A DNA stretch of 64,000 nucleotides from Pempheris klunzingeri (Eukaryota > Chordata > Actinopteri > Acropomatiformes > Pempheridae), in assembly GCF_042242105.1 (NCBI RefSeq), contig NC_092012.1:34253978-34317977 (forward strand), read 5' to 3'. Position 1 is the first letter of the stretch, and each line of letters begins with the position of its first letter. The position numbers were made by a program, and so were the translations under genes. The notes below the pieces were generated by a model, which saw only the letters and a list, made by a program, of their open reading frames with translations, was not told the origin of the DNA and made no database searches. Shown here in pieces: positions 1-12,719 of the stretch.

Positions 1-130
1 TTTTTTTTAATTACTTTTTTTAAGAAATCTTTTTTATTGTTTTCTTTTTTTTTTTCAGGGAGGTTATCAAACCGTTTTTTTAGTGCTGTCTCCCCCACCT
101 CCATCATCACCCCATCAGACTGGTGTTTTT

Positions 131-157
131 TTTCTTCTTCTTCTTCTTCTTCTTCTC
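131..157. repeat. (TTC)n microsatellite
   Basis: About nine TTC units in an otherwise T-rich stretch. They produce spurious Leu/Ser/Phe runs in translation. Confidence 0.9.
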
Positions 158-240
158 CATGAAGAGAGCATGAACAGAAAGAGAGAGGATCATCGGGGGC
201 CGGTATCATGTTCGTCCTCCAGCCAACACAGCCAGGAGGA

Positions 241-282
241 GGGGTGGTGGTGGTGGTGGTGGTGGGGGGGGGGGGGGGGGGG
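241..282. repeat. (GGT)n followed by a G homopolymer
   Basis: Tandem GGT units run directly into about 19 consecutive G. The plus strand is a strong G-quadruplex candidate, and the run is also a likely spot for assembly length errors. Confidence 0.9.
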
Positions 283-1662
283 CAGGACAATAACAGGAGG
301 AGAAGGGGGGAGAAGCAGTTCACAAACATGGTTGATTCATCATACGTGGGCTTGTTTTTATATCAAAATATATTTAAAGGATTAAAAAAAAAAAGAACAA
401 GGAAAAAAAAAACTGACTGGGGGGGTGGGTGTGAAAACAGGAGGACTTTGAGAAGCCGGGAGTCTCTTGGCGTTAGGAATGTTCAGTGTCTCTGTGAACG
501 CTGGGGGGGTCGGGGTGGTGCATGCTGTGTGTGAGAGGCCTTGGGTTCAACTGTCAGTGCTTTCAATGTTCATTGTTTTATTATGCTATCATGATTATGA
601 ATAAATCATTCCATCTGAACAGAGTGGGAACATCTGCATCTTTAAATGTGTGTGTGGGGGGGTGGGGGTGTACCTCTGATTATTGGTTTTCTGTTTGACT
701 AAAGGTGAACTCCAGTCCTGTCTGCACACACCCTGGTGTCTGGGACATGGAGAGGACTGGTCCACTAAAAGCTGAGAGCCAGTTCAAAGCAACCACACAG
801 TGATTTTTCCCCCACAGAGCTCAGGAGCCGCTGGTCTCTCAGTTAGTTTGTGGTGTTGTGTCACTTTGGTGTTTTGCAGAGTTTGTTCAGATCTGGACTC
901 TTCAGTGAGACGGCTTACAGGATGGAAAATACTTTTTTTTTTTTTACCAATTTCTCACAGCAGCTGTTTGATCGACAGGTTTTGCCGTCTTATTTGTAGA
1001 AGTCTGACTAGTTTTTAGCCCCCCTGCCCTGTTTTGAATCGCATCAAACAACATGAAAAGAGAAAATACGTGACAAAATGACGAGGGTTATGAGACTGTG
1101 AAGTGATGACAGAAGCGTGTCCTGCGTCTGTCTCCGAGCCCCGGCTCTTCACAGATGTAGAGCTATAAATAAAAACTCCTCCTGTGATCATCTTTTGATA
1201 GCAGAAGTGCTGTGAACAGGTGGTGAAGTGTCAGCCGAGCCTTATAGGTGTGAAGGAGTGTTGGTGTTCTGTCAGATAAGCAGTTCCCGGTGGTTAATGG
1301 TGACACCAGGCCGGCTTTGGAGGGTGTCCACTCACCCCCCCCCACTGCTGTGAGCTACAGGATGGGATGAGACCTGCAATCCTCTCGTCTTTAACTCTTA
1401 TCTCGTGTTTTTCCACTCAGACCGAACCCTGTCCTTGGTGCATCTGCGCCGAACAGTAGTTTGGGGCGTAGTTTCATGTGATCCCCATGAATTTTAATGG
1501 CAGTGACAGGGCGGCAACAATGGGCAGGTTACATAAGCAAGGCGGCAATTTTTGTGCTCATGGCCAAGACTGTGCTGCTGTCAGGACCTATCACGCCAGC
1601 TCCAGTTTACCATCCAGCTACGGCCGCACGAGATGGGCCTGCTGCAAAGCAACCCCCCCGTC

Positions 1663-1690
1663 CCACACACACACACACACACACACACAC
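1663..1690. repeat. (CA)n microsatellite
   Basis: About 14 CA units. Overlapping reading frames through it give His-Thr runs and are artefacts. Confidence 0.95.
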
Positions 1691-2974
1691 TCAGTTTGTC
1701 TCCTCGGCTCACTGGCAAAAAGTACAGCTCATTAGCAGATTTGGGGAACATTTTGGATGTCGCCTGACTGCCAAGAGTCACCACCGGGAGGCATCATATC
1801 GTCTGAGCTCCTGAGGGAGCTGAGGAGGAGCAGCACGGAGCTGTAATTTAAAAGGGGAGTTGCTCATGATATTGGACTGTAGGTGTGGAGGGGTCAAAGG
1901 TCAGAGGCAGCTGCATCCTTTAATGACATTCAGTGTTGTGTTCAAGGTCAATTTGTGAAGGCTGGCCACAGAATACACGGTGGAGACGCAGCCTCGTGAT
2001 TCCCTGGATGCTCCAGACCATCTGCCTCTGTGTCGTCATATCCCATCCTTCATTTTTACATTCACAGCACAGCAGAGCGTTTTCTGAATTCTAATCATTT
2101 TAAAATGTAAAGCCCAACTTGAGGTATCACTGTGACGAGAGCTTGTGGTGACAGGAGTGAGATTTAATGCTCAGCTCTCACGTCTGGATGCCTTGGTCTT
2201 TCGTTCACACTTAAGTAATCCTGACAACCACACAGCTCCGCGGTCTTAGCAGGCGCAAGCAGGAGGATTGATGTGTTAATCAGCTTTCGATAAGTTATGG
2301 ATCTGTGCTACTGACTGCAGCCAGGCAGCTCGGCGGCAACAAATTAGCTCCTGAATTAATCTGATTACGCCAACACTGTTTTTTGGGGCGAGTCCGAGGA
2401 AGATGCTGAGGGCTGCACATGTTTTTATGGAGTTGGCGTGTGCATTGTGCATCAGGCTGGACCTGACAGATTTACATGTGTGACAGAATGAGGGTGAGGT
2501 GGCGAGGTGGGAGGTTTCAGGTCATGTGATTTTTATTTGTTTATTTATTTTCAGCTTCCAGTCAGCCTTGGCTTCGCGTGCTGTTGCTGAGTTACATGAC
2601 TCACCGGGAAGACGCATGAATATGTGGTGGTGCTGCTGCGTCTGTCCCAGATCACTCAGCATTCACAGTGTTCCACCGTCACCGTCTTTGCAGCACAACC
2701 CTGCTTTATATTGTTTTAAGTCAACCACTTTCATCTGACCACTAAAACCAGTTACTTACACTGGAGCAGCTGGAGGTTGCACAAAATGATCAAAGGCTCC
2801 TCAGCACACAGTGACAGGAGGGAGTCAGTGCAACACTTCCCCTGTTTTCTCAAGCCTGATACATGAGTAATCATTAATCAGTGCATTTGAATTGGTTTGA
2901 CAAAGAGAGATTTAATAGTGGTATCTGTGGCTGCCACAGGTCTCCATCAAGCCCGTCCAGTAATTTCACTCAGA

Positions 2975-3004
2975 CCAGGTGAGCTGGTTGGACAGCTCAC
3001 CTGG
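2975..3004. repeat. perfect 12-bp inverted repeat (hairpin)
   Basis: Left arm 2975-2986 and right arm 2993-3004 are exact reverse complements around a 6-nt loop. The arms are CCAGGTGAGCTG and CAGCTCACCTGG. No gene is nearby. Confidence 0.85.
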
Positions 3005-5479
3005 CCACCGACTTCCTGGGCATGAAAATACCTGGATCTTTTGCTCCATTAAGCCAGTGTAAGCTGGTGTACCAGCAAACGTATCGTTAGCCGTCCACTA
3101 ACCTGAATGTGGATGAAATGATTTAATCATGCAGCTTTTCCAAATGTTATCCGACTGAATGGATCAAACTCTAAAGATGAAACCATCATTTCGCAGCTTG
3201 TGATGCTCAAAAAAAATGCATCTGCTGATTCGCAGTGGAAAAAAGTCTTCTTGGGCCCAACGGCATCACGTGATGGACGCCATCTTTGCTTCGAAGCCCG
3301 GAGCACTTCCTGAGGTTTAGATGCTGCTGAGCAGATTTTGTCAGCTGTTTCCAGTCTTAATGCGGAGCTACACTAACTTGGCTGCTGGCGTCATGTTTAC
3401 GGTGCCTGATCCTCTCCTATAACTCTCAGTAAGAAAGCCAATAAGATTCTGTGCCCAAAAAGGTTGAACTGTTCCTTTACAGACAGGTCAGGGATGCAGG
3501 AGATTGCAGGTCTGGAAACCCCTGAATTAGTCACACTAAGGGTTGATTATACAGCTCCGGCGCTGAGTGTGGGAGTTCTCCACTTCCTGCCCGTCTCAGC
3601 GACGAGGAGCGGGCGTCAGGCTGACAGCAGATGAAGGGAAAGATATTGACATTATCAGGCCAACATGCAGCTGGCTGTATCAAATGCACACACAGCCTCA
3701 GTGACAGAGAGCTGTTCACACGCCGTCCTCTCTCTGCCGAACCGCCTAAAAATGTGCCGTCTCCTGTTGCAATTAGCTGCTATTTGGGGACATCCGCACA
3801 GACGGGGATGTTAGCCTTTCAGACACGGGTGCCACTTTTTCTGTCCTTGTGGGGGACACTGCAGTCAGGCCCTCGTGCCGTGTCACAGGGGTCTAGTGGC
3901 GTTGGCAGTTTTAGCAGCCTGAATCACTCCCCTGTCGGCCATACGCAGCATACAGACATATAGGAACATATTCTACTACATGCTCTGTTTACTGTGACGC
4001 AGCATTAGTCGTGTCCGTCACATAAATATTGACGTCTTATGGCCACATTTTGGTTCTCAGCTGCGCCGACAGCTCGTGTGTTTCTCACGTCTGATCCAAA
4101 CAGCCTCTCAGCACGGCGATGATCCGTGGACTTCAAGACAGACGGGAGCACGACCCCAGACGCCACAGTCATCGTCCTGCAGTGAAGGAACTGATCCTCA
4201 CATATGAATTAAATGCAGACATAATGAACTCCTGGCTCACACAGGCTTCCCTTTTATATTATCTTACTATTCATCAGCCGTGGATTTAGTCCCACATCTC
4301 TAAGATCCCAGGAGGAAGGGCTCATGTAGCAACAACCCTTTCAGAGTGCATGCAGGCACGTGGGTTTTATTAAAAGACAGAGCTGAGAAAGTGTGAACCT
4401 GTCCTGTTAGTGATGTGCTTCCCTTGTGTAGCACACATGATGATACCTCATGCTGCTGAATATGTAACAGGACTAATACTACACAGCCACAGTGCTTTAA
4501 GCCGAACGCTTCCATCAGCAGCACGATAACGAGCCCACAGTGACGCTCCTAACGGCCTGTTGTCATGCTAACACTGGCCGTAGCCTCGATAGCTGCACAA
4601 TAGGAGCATCTTCACGCTGTGATTTCCAACAGCAGCCTGACTTAATCGAGTTAGAGGCTGAATCTGCCTCCTAAGTCTTGACGGTGTCCTGCTGCCCACC
4701 AAAGCTGAAGCACATGGTGCTTCTGGGAGCTCGGTGCTGGAGACAGACGGCACGCTGGGTCCTGGTCCGACGGTGGACCGAAGGTGCAGCAGTGATGTAA
4801 TGACAGACTAATGTGCATCGGTGTGTGTCTCCTCTACCGGCCCACCCTCACTGTGTGTCACTCTGAGCGTCGGTGATGGCTCACAGACAGAGGGAGGCTG
4901 GAGGAGGAGGATAACAACACCAACAAAGGCGAGCCTTGTCTGCTGAGCTGCACGTAAACAGTCTCTGCTGCCTGTGATGTAACACCGGCCTGCTTTCTGA
5001 ACCTCCTCTTTAAATAACCCAATAGTTGCCCTGCAGTGTTGGCTGACATGTTCATTTGACTTTGTGAAATATCAAGGTTCCCCGAGTCGCAGAGAACATG
5101 TTTTCTGCGCCGCTTGTCAGCATGAATTTGCATTTTGCTCTTGACATTTCACCTCCCCCCGCCCCGGGCCCCTGGCCTGCTGGTTGCCAGCGGAGGGAAA
5201 TCGTGCCAACACACATCCCAATAAAGAGAGGGTGAAGGGCCCCGTGGCCTCTGGGAGCCACCATTATGATCCCACTCCTCTCCACGTAGTAACTGTCCTA
5301 CCTACAGGATCCTCCCGACTGTGTTAACAACGCCAGCCATGGCAACAGAAGAGAGATACAAACATTCAAGTGGCACAAAAAAGACTTGAACATAAAAATC
5401 TTAAGATTACAAATAACAGACCACGACACATGCTCTTTTTAATGTAGATATATGTACCTGCAGTGTCTACAAACCCTCA

Positions 5480-5830
5480 AACTACGAGATAAGATAAGAT
5501 TAAGTTAGTTATTTCTAATGCTCTGTTTAGTTTTGGCCCCGCTTGTGACGTCACACACAGGGATCATATGAACATATGACCTTGGTCAGCGTTGGCATGT
5601 TGCTAATGTGTTTCCCCCTTGGAAACACGGCAGAACTGCTGCAGGAGGTGTTGGGCTGCGGCTGGTCAGAGAGCCGAGCCATCGCAGCAGAGTGGTGGAG
5701 GCTAAAACGGAGCGTTCAGACAGAGGGCCAATAGAGCAGTATGCTGTATGATGGGATGGACATTACAGCGTGTAAACATACTCTAATGGGAAGTATGAAC
5801 CTGAACATGTCTCCTGTCCTTTATTACCTA
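5480..5830 (+). repeat. teleost dispersed repeat fragment, same family as 51135-51400
   Basis: The block contains a GACGTCACACACAGGGATC-type segment followed by a CATATGACC-type motif, and a tail with TAAAACGGAGCGTTCAGACAG and AAGTATGAACCTGAA. A related segment with the same order (GACATCACATGCAGGGATC, then CATGTGACC) occurs in ulk3 intron 4 at 51290-51335. From memory the tail resembles a repeat common in spiny-rayed fish. No coding capacity is seen. Confidence 0.55.
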
Positions 5831-7672
5831 CAAAGAGGACCTGCTCCCCATGCAGATATAAAGGGCTCATTCTGAGCTAATGAATCAGGTGTTTGTACAC
5901 CACTGAAAACATTATTACTACTATAGTCCCTCCTAAATCACATGTCAGGGTTTTGTGGTGAATGAAAGCAGGAGTGAGGATGTAAAGGGTGAAGACCGTC
6001 TGATGTGGAGCGGCTCCCATCATCACACTCACCTGATGACACTTTTGAATCTGAATGTTGACGGTCGCCTCTCCGGTGCTGCCGGCGGTCATTTGAACCA
6101 ACCAATGCAAGTTTTCAGTGTTAGCCCGTCTGTGAAGAGGTGCATGATGGGAATGATCCTGAATGTGCCTCAGAGGGTGTCCAGTGACGCTGGTCCAAGA
6201 CGCTTTGCCAACGTTGGACCTCCATCTTTAGGATGCATCCTGTGGAATAAAACACGTGCTGGAGAACGGGAACAGGCCGACTGCAGCTTACTGACTTCAC
6301 CTCACAGGATTTCTGGGTTTTGAAGTTCAAATAGATTTCAGGGACGTCTCGCAGCCATTTGGAGACGCTAGTGTGTCGAGTGTTAAGTTTGTTGGTTCAG
6401 CTTGACAGAAAGTTCTCTCCTGACAGGCCTGGCAGATGATGTGAGGTTTGATGAATCCTCGCTGTGTGAGTCACAGCAACAGTCTGACACTGAAGGCTCG
6501 TCATGCTCGCTGTCATACAGGAGTAGGAGTTTGTTTTTGCTTTTTATAGATGAGCAGCAGGCTTGGTGGCAGGCTGCCTGAGCAGACAGCGTCTTTGTGT
6601 ATCATTTATAGCAGGGTGCTAAACTTCACACTCCACCTCACCATCCCAGAGCCTGGTAGCAGCAGACAGGACCTCCTAGAAACCAGTGATTACATTCAGG
6701 TTTGTTAGCGTTCACCTCCTGAATGTGATCACAGTCACAACCAGAGAGTGACTGCAGCCACAGAGCCACGCTGATCTGCATGCTGTGACAGGAGCGGAGA
6801 CGGAACGACAAACTGAAGAGGAGAAGACGCCTTCGTGTCTCATGAATGAGAATGAATGTTCCCTCTTTCGGGGTTTTCACCCTCACAAATGACCCAGGCT
6901 TTGTGTCAGAGACTTAGCGAGCGTCCACGGAGGACAGACTATAAACTGTTGTGACACATGAGGAACTGCAGCCAACCGCGAGTAATGTTAAGGTTCATGG
7001 AATGCCTTCGAGACTGCAAATAAAACCGTGTAGTCAAGGGCTTGTCACAACTGTACGTTCACAGCTACATTCTCTGATTGTTTTCGTGGGGATGTTAATA
7101 ATTTAAGGAAGGTCAGAGAGCACATCAACTCCCTCCTGCAGCAGCATTTATTAAAAAAAAAAAAAAAAAAAGGAAAAATCTGGGCATTCGTTTTCAGGAA
7201 AAACCTAACTTTGGCACTCCGATTGATTTCTCCTTGCTTGTGAGGGCAAATATGTGCAAAACAACATTTGAAAGAAGGGGCCGCTGGCTCCGTGAGCACC
7301 CAGACCCCCTTCCTGTGCCTCCCCAGTGCCCCCGTGCACCCAAGGGGGGGACCACACACACCGTCTGAGCTTTACTCCTGCAGCCTGGCACGCAGGGCAG
7401 GGGGAGGAGAGACACAGATGAGGACTGAAAGCCTGCGCAGGGTTGTTAGCCAGACCCTCGTAGGAACACAGGAGCTAATGAATGCAGCCAGAAGTCAGTG
7501 TGTGGCTCAGCAGCTGCAGCTCCACAGCACAGACGACCCCACTGAAGCTGCTCCGAGCGAGAAAAAGAAAGGAAAAAGAGGCAGGAAGGGCTGAACAAGT
7601 ACAACAAACGAACAGGGATTTGTTTTTGATATACAAAGAGACATTATTCCATGTTTAAATGTGTCCAGATAG

Positions 7673-7674
<2 letters not shown>

Positions 7675-7715
<41 letters not shown>
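7675..7715. repeat. (GT)n microsatellite
   Basis: About 20 uninterrupted GT units in intergenic DNA. Confidence 0.95.
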
Positions 7716-7718
<3 letters not shown>

Positions 7719-8249
7719 CCTGCTCTGTGTGTGAATGATGTAACAGCCTCTGTACCGTGGGCAGGAATGACTCCAGGCTGCTCCCAGCACATTCACATTA
7801 ATTAAGTTGATGCATCGTGGCAACTCACATGTGAACGGACATGTATAATCACATAGCCGCAGCAAAGCAAGCTGTTAGCGAGTTCACGTCCTCCACCATG
7901 GCCACACAGAAGGCCGTGTACAGTAGCTGTCTGCTGAGGACCGTACGAAGGCTTGTGTTATCGTGGATGGCTGCCGTGCTCTGCAGGCCTAACGTGCAGC
8001 ACGCTCGGCGCAGAGCTTGACCCTTTCACTTTGTCCCTTTGTGTTCGAGCTTCATGGATCACTGCTTCAGCGGTGATGTGTTCCTGGGCCTGTAGAGGAA
8101 ACTGTGATCACTAAAAAGCAGCCAATATGTGTAAAATCATCTTGTTGGTCCACCATCATGCTACCACCACTGCCTTGTGTGTGTGTATCCTCATTACTTT
8201 ATGAATAACAATGACCACTGAATGTAGTTATTAGAGTAAATGTAAGTAC

Positions 8250-8470
8250 CACTGTCCCGGCTCCACGGTGGTGGAACGAGATCCCCTCTGACATCCAGGT
8301 GGCAGAAACTCATCTGTTCAGCGCGGCCATAAAAGAACCTCTTCCTCCGTTACAGTACAGCATGTTTGATGAGCCTGGTGTGCTCGCATGGTTCTTGCAG
8401 GTTTCGGGTTGCTTGCACGTGGTTGGATGCACTTACTGTAGGCCGCTGTGGATAAAAGCGTCAGCTATAT
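8250..8470 (+). repeat. teleost dispersed repeat fragment
   Basis: Two segments recall motifs widespread in fish genomes: CTCCACGGTGGTGGAACGAG followed by a CATCTGTTCA segment, and CGCTGTGGATAAAAGCGTC at about 8443-8462. The assignment comes from memory of such motifs. No open frame survives. Confidence 0.45.
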
Positions 8471-8695
8471 TAATGTAATAAAATACCTTAGTGTGTCACC
8501 GATATGTCCTTCCTGCTTTGCAACAGCGCCGACACTCTGCTCTCTGTTTGCTGTTATTTTTGCTGCTTTTTTTTTTTTTCTAAACTCAAACTACACAAAA
8601 CAAAACACACACATAAAAACTAAATCAGTGGGAGGATAAGTGGTGTCAGCTCGAGGGTGTGATTGTCTTCTCTGAACTGCCCTCTGCCTCCCACA

Positions 8696-8737
8696 ACGTG
8701 ACCCAGCACTAACCCGGTGGTTAGTGCTGGGTCACGT
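8696..8737. repeat. perfect 19-bp hairpin with 4-nt loop
   Basis: Arms 8696-8714 and 8719-8737 are exact reverse complements around a CGGT loop. The left arm begins ACGTGACCCAG and the right arm ends CTGGGTCACGT. The stem is too short for a canonical microRNA precursor. A perfect match implies either recent origin (templated inversion, palindromic insertion) or selection. Confidence 0.9.
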
Positions 8738-9179
8738 AAATCATGACACATTTCCACACTCGAAACATGGAGATTTGCAGTAGAAAGCTCCTCTTCTGCC
8801 GGTGAGTCAGCTCATCAGAATTCAACTCAACAGGATATAAATGGCCAACAATCTCTGAATGACACCAAAACTTTCCCAATGCTCTCGTAAATAAAACCAG
8901 CGAAGTTGTGCTGTGACTGGGAGTTGGTCCTGCTGGGATATTATGAAGAAGAAGGCAGGACTGTGCTCCCACAGAGGAGAGTCAGCTCAGCCAGCGCAGA
9001 CCACGGACGTCTGTCCAGCAGCCAGAGGTGGCCATGAACACAGACCGCAGTCAGCCCCGACCTTACAACCAGAAAACAGCCTTGAGTAAATGTCAGCGAC
9101 ACAGAGGTGGAGATGGCTGCTGTGAGTCTGGTCATGTGGCGCCAATGAAGAAATAGAACATGCTGCTTCCCAGATGTTA

Positions 9180-9480
9180 TGGTCTGATGAATAAATTATC
9201 ATATTGTTCTACATGTGGGCGCCGATGATGTTTGCAGAGAGCAGCCAAAAGCACTAAAGAAGGATTTCATTGAACTGTTTAATCGACAAACTCGATGGTT
9301 TTCATTAGTGGATCAGAACAAGTCAACGGGTTCGGCTGACTGTTGGGACTCAACACACACGGCTCAAAAACCTGCTCTCCAAAAGGGATCGACTTCTCTG
9401 ACGACTTCTACCGCTTCTGGGGAGGCTTTTAAGGGCTGATGGCCTCCACCCGAGCAAGTGTGGAGTTAACATCACAGTCA
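9180..9480 (+). pseudogene. decayed LINE ORF fragment, SGNH-hydrolase-like
   Basis: Conceptual translation starting near 9208 reads HVGADDV and then KALKKDFIELFN. After frame changes it reads DFYRFW near 9404 and DGLHPSKCGV near 9438. The order HVGxND, KRDF, FxxFW, DGLHPS recalls the SGNH (GDSL-esterase-like) domain carried by some fish non-LTR retrotransposons. At least one frameshift and an in-frame stop separate the pieces. No reverse transcriptase is detectable nearby. The family assignment is from recall of motif order and is tentative. Confidence 0.42.
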
Positions 9481-10492
9481 GGGTGACGACAACCAGCTCC
9501 TCACCCCTCCCCTGCCTCACCCTTTGAGGGGATTCAGTGATGCCATTTAATTCACCCCTCGTTCACAGCCAGGTCGTCTGCCTCCACCCCAACCCACCGT
9601 ACTCTGTGACCTACTGCCTCGTCCAGTGGCCCCCACCGACACCCTGAAGGACTTCATGCTTCTGTAGTTTAACTTTTAGAATGACTCAACTAAGCAATAA
9701 GCAATGAATAGATTAAGTGAAACTTGACCAAGACAACAGCGCAGCAGGTCTTAGTGAGTCCATCTTTACAGTCAAAGCTAGAGAGCGTTAGAAAGGAGGT
9801 GGAGCTGCTGTTTGGCTAAATGATTCTGTCCAGTAGCAGCAGATGTCTTCTGGGAAATGAGTTCTTTCTCTAATGTGTTGTTCTTCAGGTGATTTCCTCT
9901 TGTGGACGACACGGTGAGAACATTTTTGATGACTTGATGACTCAGTGCTTCAGCTGCCCTGACTTTGACTGCGCAGTTATTAACATCCGTGTTGACAGCG
10001 GCACTGAAGAACCGTGGTGTATTCTGGGTAACTATTGGCGGACTCAGCATGTGATGGCGCCACACACAGTGTGCCCCCTCACTCTGGCCTCAATCATCTC
10101 CGAGGGTCTGACTGCTTTTAATGTTGTGATGACTGATGCTGCTCGGAGTTAACTGGCAAACTGAAAACACCAGTAAATGATTCATTCAAGGTTTTTCCTC
10201 CACACCCACTCAGTGATCATGTGGGTTATTGATTCTGTTGCAGCTGCTAAGGTAAAGGTGCTACACTGTTAAAAGTCTAGAAAAAAGGGAGCGTCCAAAA
10301 GCCTGAACACAGGCAACGAAAAATACAGTCAAATTCAGTTTGCATTCAATGTTTAATGTCCGTACCCAAGAACCTTTAGCCCTTAAATCATGCTATGAAT
10401 GACAAAATTCAGAAAATCAGCGGTCAGATCCTCCACATCAGGTATCAGGTCTGTGTTATCCTCTCAGATCCAACTCAGTTTGATCCAGGTGG

Positions 10493-10536
10493 CGTCCATA
10501 CAGTCCATACAGTCCATACAGTCCATACAGTCCCTG
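10493..10536. repeat. short 10-bp tandem repeat
   Basis: A CATACAGTCC unit is repeated about four times. It gives a spurious VHTVHT translation. Confidence 0.9.
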
Positions 10537-11894
10537 AGGAAGGGCCTCCAGTTAGGGATGAAACAGAAATAGTTAAAGAAGCTCAGCCATCTTTGTTTGG
10601 GAGCTAAATGTTAACGTAAGAGAAGACAGCTATCGCCTCATGTGCAGGATTTAGGAAAACCTTTATGTCTGTTTATGTCCATCAGGGTCCTCACTAAGGC
10701 CAGGACAGACCACATCGGTCCAGTTCTCACAGGACTGACTTCATGGTTTGGGGCCAATCGGCAGCTCTTCTCTTGGACCGGCTCAAACAAGTAAGTTCTT
10801 CTCTTCTTGCTTGAAAAGTAACTACTGAGATGAAGTATTTGCAGATGATTTGTGTTAGTTTGTTTCAGAAGGGACATCATTTAAACACCATGTAAGTGTT
10901 CCAGACGTAGCCATACAGGCTGCTTTTGGTCTGACAGATTGACTTTATATTTACAGAAACATTTCCCGGTAATTCACTAACTGACTGTTTCGGCTCTACT
11001 CATCCTTGTCAACTCTGTGATCAATGATAACTGATGGCTTCCTGCTGATGTCTGTGTCTGTGTGATTGGTTGAGAGCCCTGGTTCAGCTGACAGTAGTGA
11101 CCTCAGCCCGCTGATACTATAAAGTAAACTATAAAATGACTCTGGACCTTTGCTGTTCGTGCAGCCTGAGGTCAGGTTTACATCACCACGGTCGTGCTCT
11201 TGCAGCTGCTCTGCTGCGGATTATTCCGCCACAGCGGTGACATTTTGGTGACATTAAGTGAGTCAAGAGTCAGGAGTGTGCTCCTGCTCAGCTGGCTGTA
11301 TTAATGAACTACGATCCTATTATTCAACTGAGGTGTGAAAACCCCAAACGGGATGAAATGTACATCATACAGTCCAATTCTGACCGAGGTGACTAACGCA
11401 ACGCGCCTGTCGGTGCCTTCAGTGGCATTAGCGGCGGGTTTAGCCTGGTCTGTGCTTTAATATTCCCCCCCCTGTGCTGAGAGTCGGCTTCAAAGGCTCT
11501 CCTCCTGCTTCAGTCCAAGCTGGATTACTCATCAGCCCCCACACACGGACGTGGGCAGCGACGCCACGCGTGACTCACGTGGCTCCCAAGAATGTTCATT
11601 TCAACTCTGCACCGGCGAGAGGAGGTGATTAGGTTGTGGCCACGGTGAAAAACTTGGCGGAAGATTAAGATATTAGTGGCACACAAAGGACTCCTGAGGG
11701 GCTCTTGTAGATATTTCACGATGGTGCACTTTACCTGCATTCAAAGTGAGTCCCTCCCTGTGAGAGCGACCACATCTGGATGCCCATGAATCACCAGTCG
11801 GCCTACAATTTACTTTGACCTTGAACGATTCTCACTGGTAACCACACAGTGATCGATATCCAATATGTGTGTCCACTTCACGCCTCCTTGGCCA

Positions 11895-12040
11895 TTTAAC
11901 AGCACCGCTGGGGCACTCGGGGGCTGTGGCCTTGTTCAAGAGCACCTTAAATCACACAAGTGATTTAAAATGACACTTATGTCGTCCAGGTTTTAACCCT
12001 TAACCCGTTCCAGCAGGTCCTGGGATTTAAACCAGCGTTC
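11895..12040 (+). repeat. possible teleost dispersed repeat fragment
   Basis: GGGGCACTCGGGGGCTGTGG, CTTGTTCAAGAGCACCTTA and, later, TGGGATTTAAACCAGCG resemble a degenerate fish repeat that carries a 'TTCAAGGGCACCT ... GGGATTCGAACC' pattern. The assignment is from memory and the copy is diverged. Confidence 0.35.
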
Positions 12041-12568
12041 AGAAGTGTGATGACTTTCTGGGACGTCATCTTTAATGTGTTCTCTACTTATTCCAAACAA
12101 ACGGTTACTTTTAGTGCCTTTAAACGCACCACGTCTTCTTCATGGTACAGTTCCCTGCTATGTTTACTACGATGCATGTAAAAGCTTACTGTATAACCAC
12201 CGGCCATGGGCTGAATCACCATTCTGGCCCATCACTAGACAAAACAGATCTGTATTCATATGAAACAGTTGCAGGTTATCACTTCAGCCGTCAAGCCGTG
12301 TTATTCCTTATGCCTTTTGAAATGAGAACAAGTTGTGTCCTGGAGGAGGGTGACAGGAGGAGGGTCGAATGTTCAGCCCGAGACCCGAGGAAGACTTGAG
12401 AGTAAAATGGCAAGAAAGAGAGAAAGCGAGAGAATGTCCATCATCTCAGTCAACATGTGACGAGATGAGCTGTGAAAGTGCTGCTGTCGGTCACATCACA
12501 TACAGCAGCTGTCGCACACACACTTCTGTCTGCTTTTCCCTTAACTTCACAAAAAATACTCCATTTGG

Positions 12569-12596
12569 ATATATATATATATATATATATATATAT
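12569..12596. repeat. (AT)n microsatellite
   Basis: About 14 AT units. A reading frame through it gives an Ile-Tyr run. Confidence 0.95.
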
Positions 12597-12719
12597 CTAA
12601 ATACTGTTCTGCATCATTTAGTACGTAATATGAAAGCAGTGATCCATTATAAGTACAAATCCTATTACTAGTAGTATTACTATTTTTGTTTAACCACAAA
12701 CAGCCGTTGTATCACGCTA

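Larger units (their letters stand above)
1..620 (+). other. possible 3' end of an unidentified upstream gene
   Basis: A pyrimidine-rich run ending in CAG at about 45-58 resembles a splice acceptor. One frame after it reads a short tail (EVIKPFF) to a TAG at about 82-84. An AATAAA hexamer lies at 600-605, and a GT/G-rich stretch follows at 640-671, as expected of a polyadenylation site with its downstream element. The body of the gene would lie left of the window. Nothing in the translation is recognisable, and the stretch is full of low-complexity sequence (TTC, GGT and G runs), so this is a weak inference. Confidence 0.27.

Noticed and set aside
8696..8737. microRNA gene
   Set aside because: A 19-bp stem with a 4-nt loop is too short for a normal precursor, and neither arm matches a microRNA seed I recognise. 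Kept only as a hairpin.
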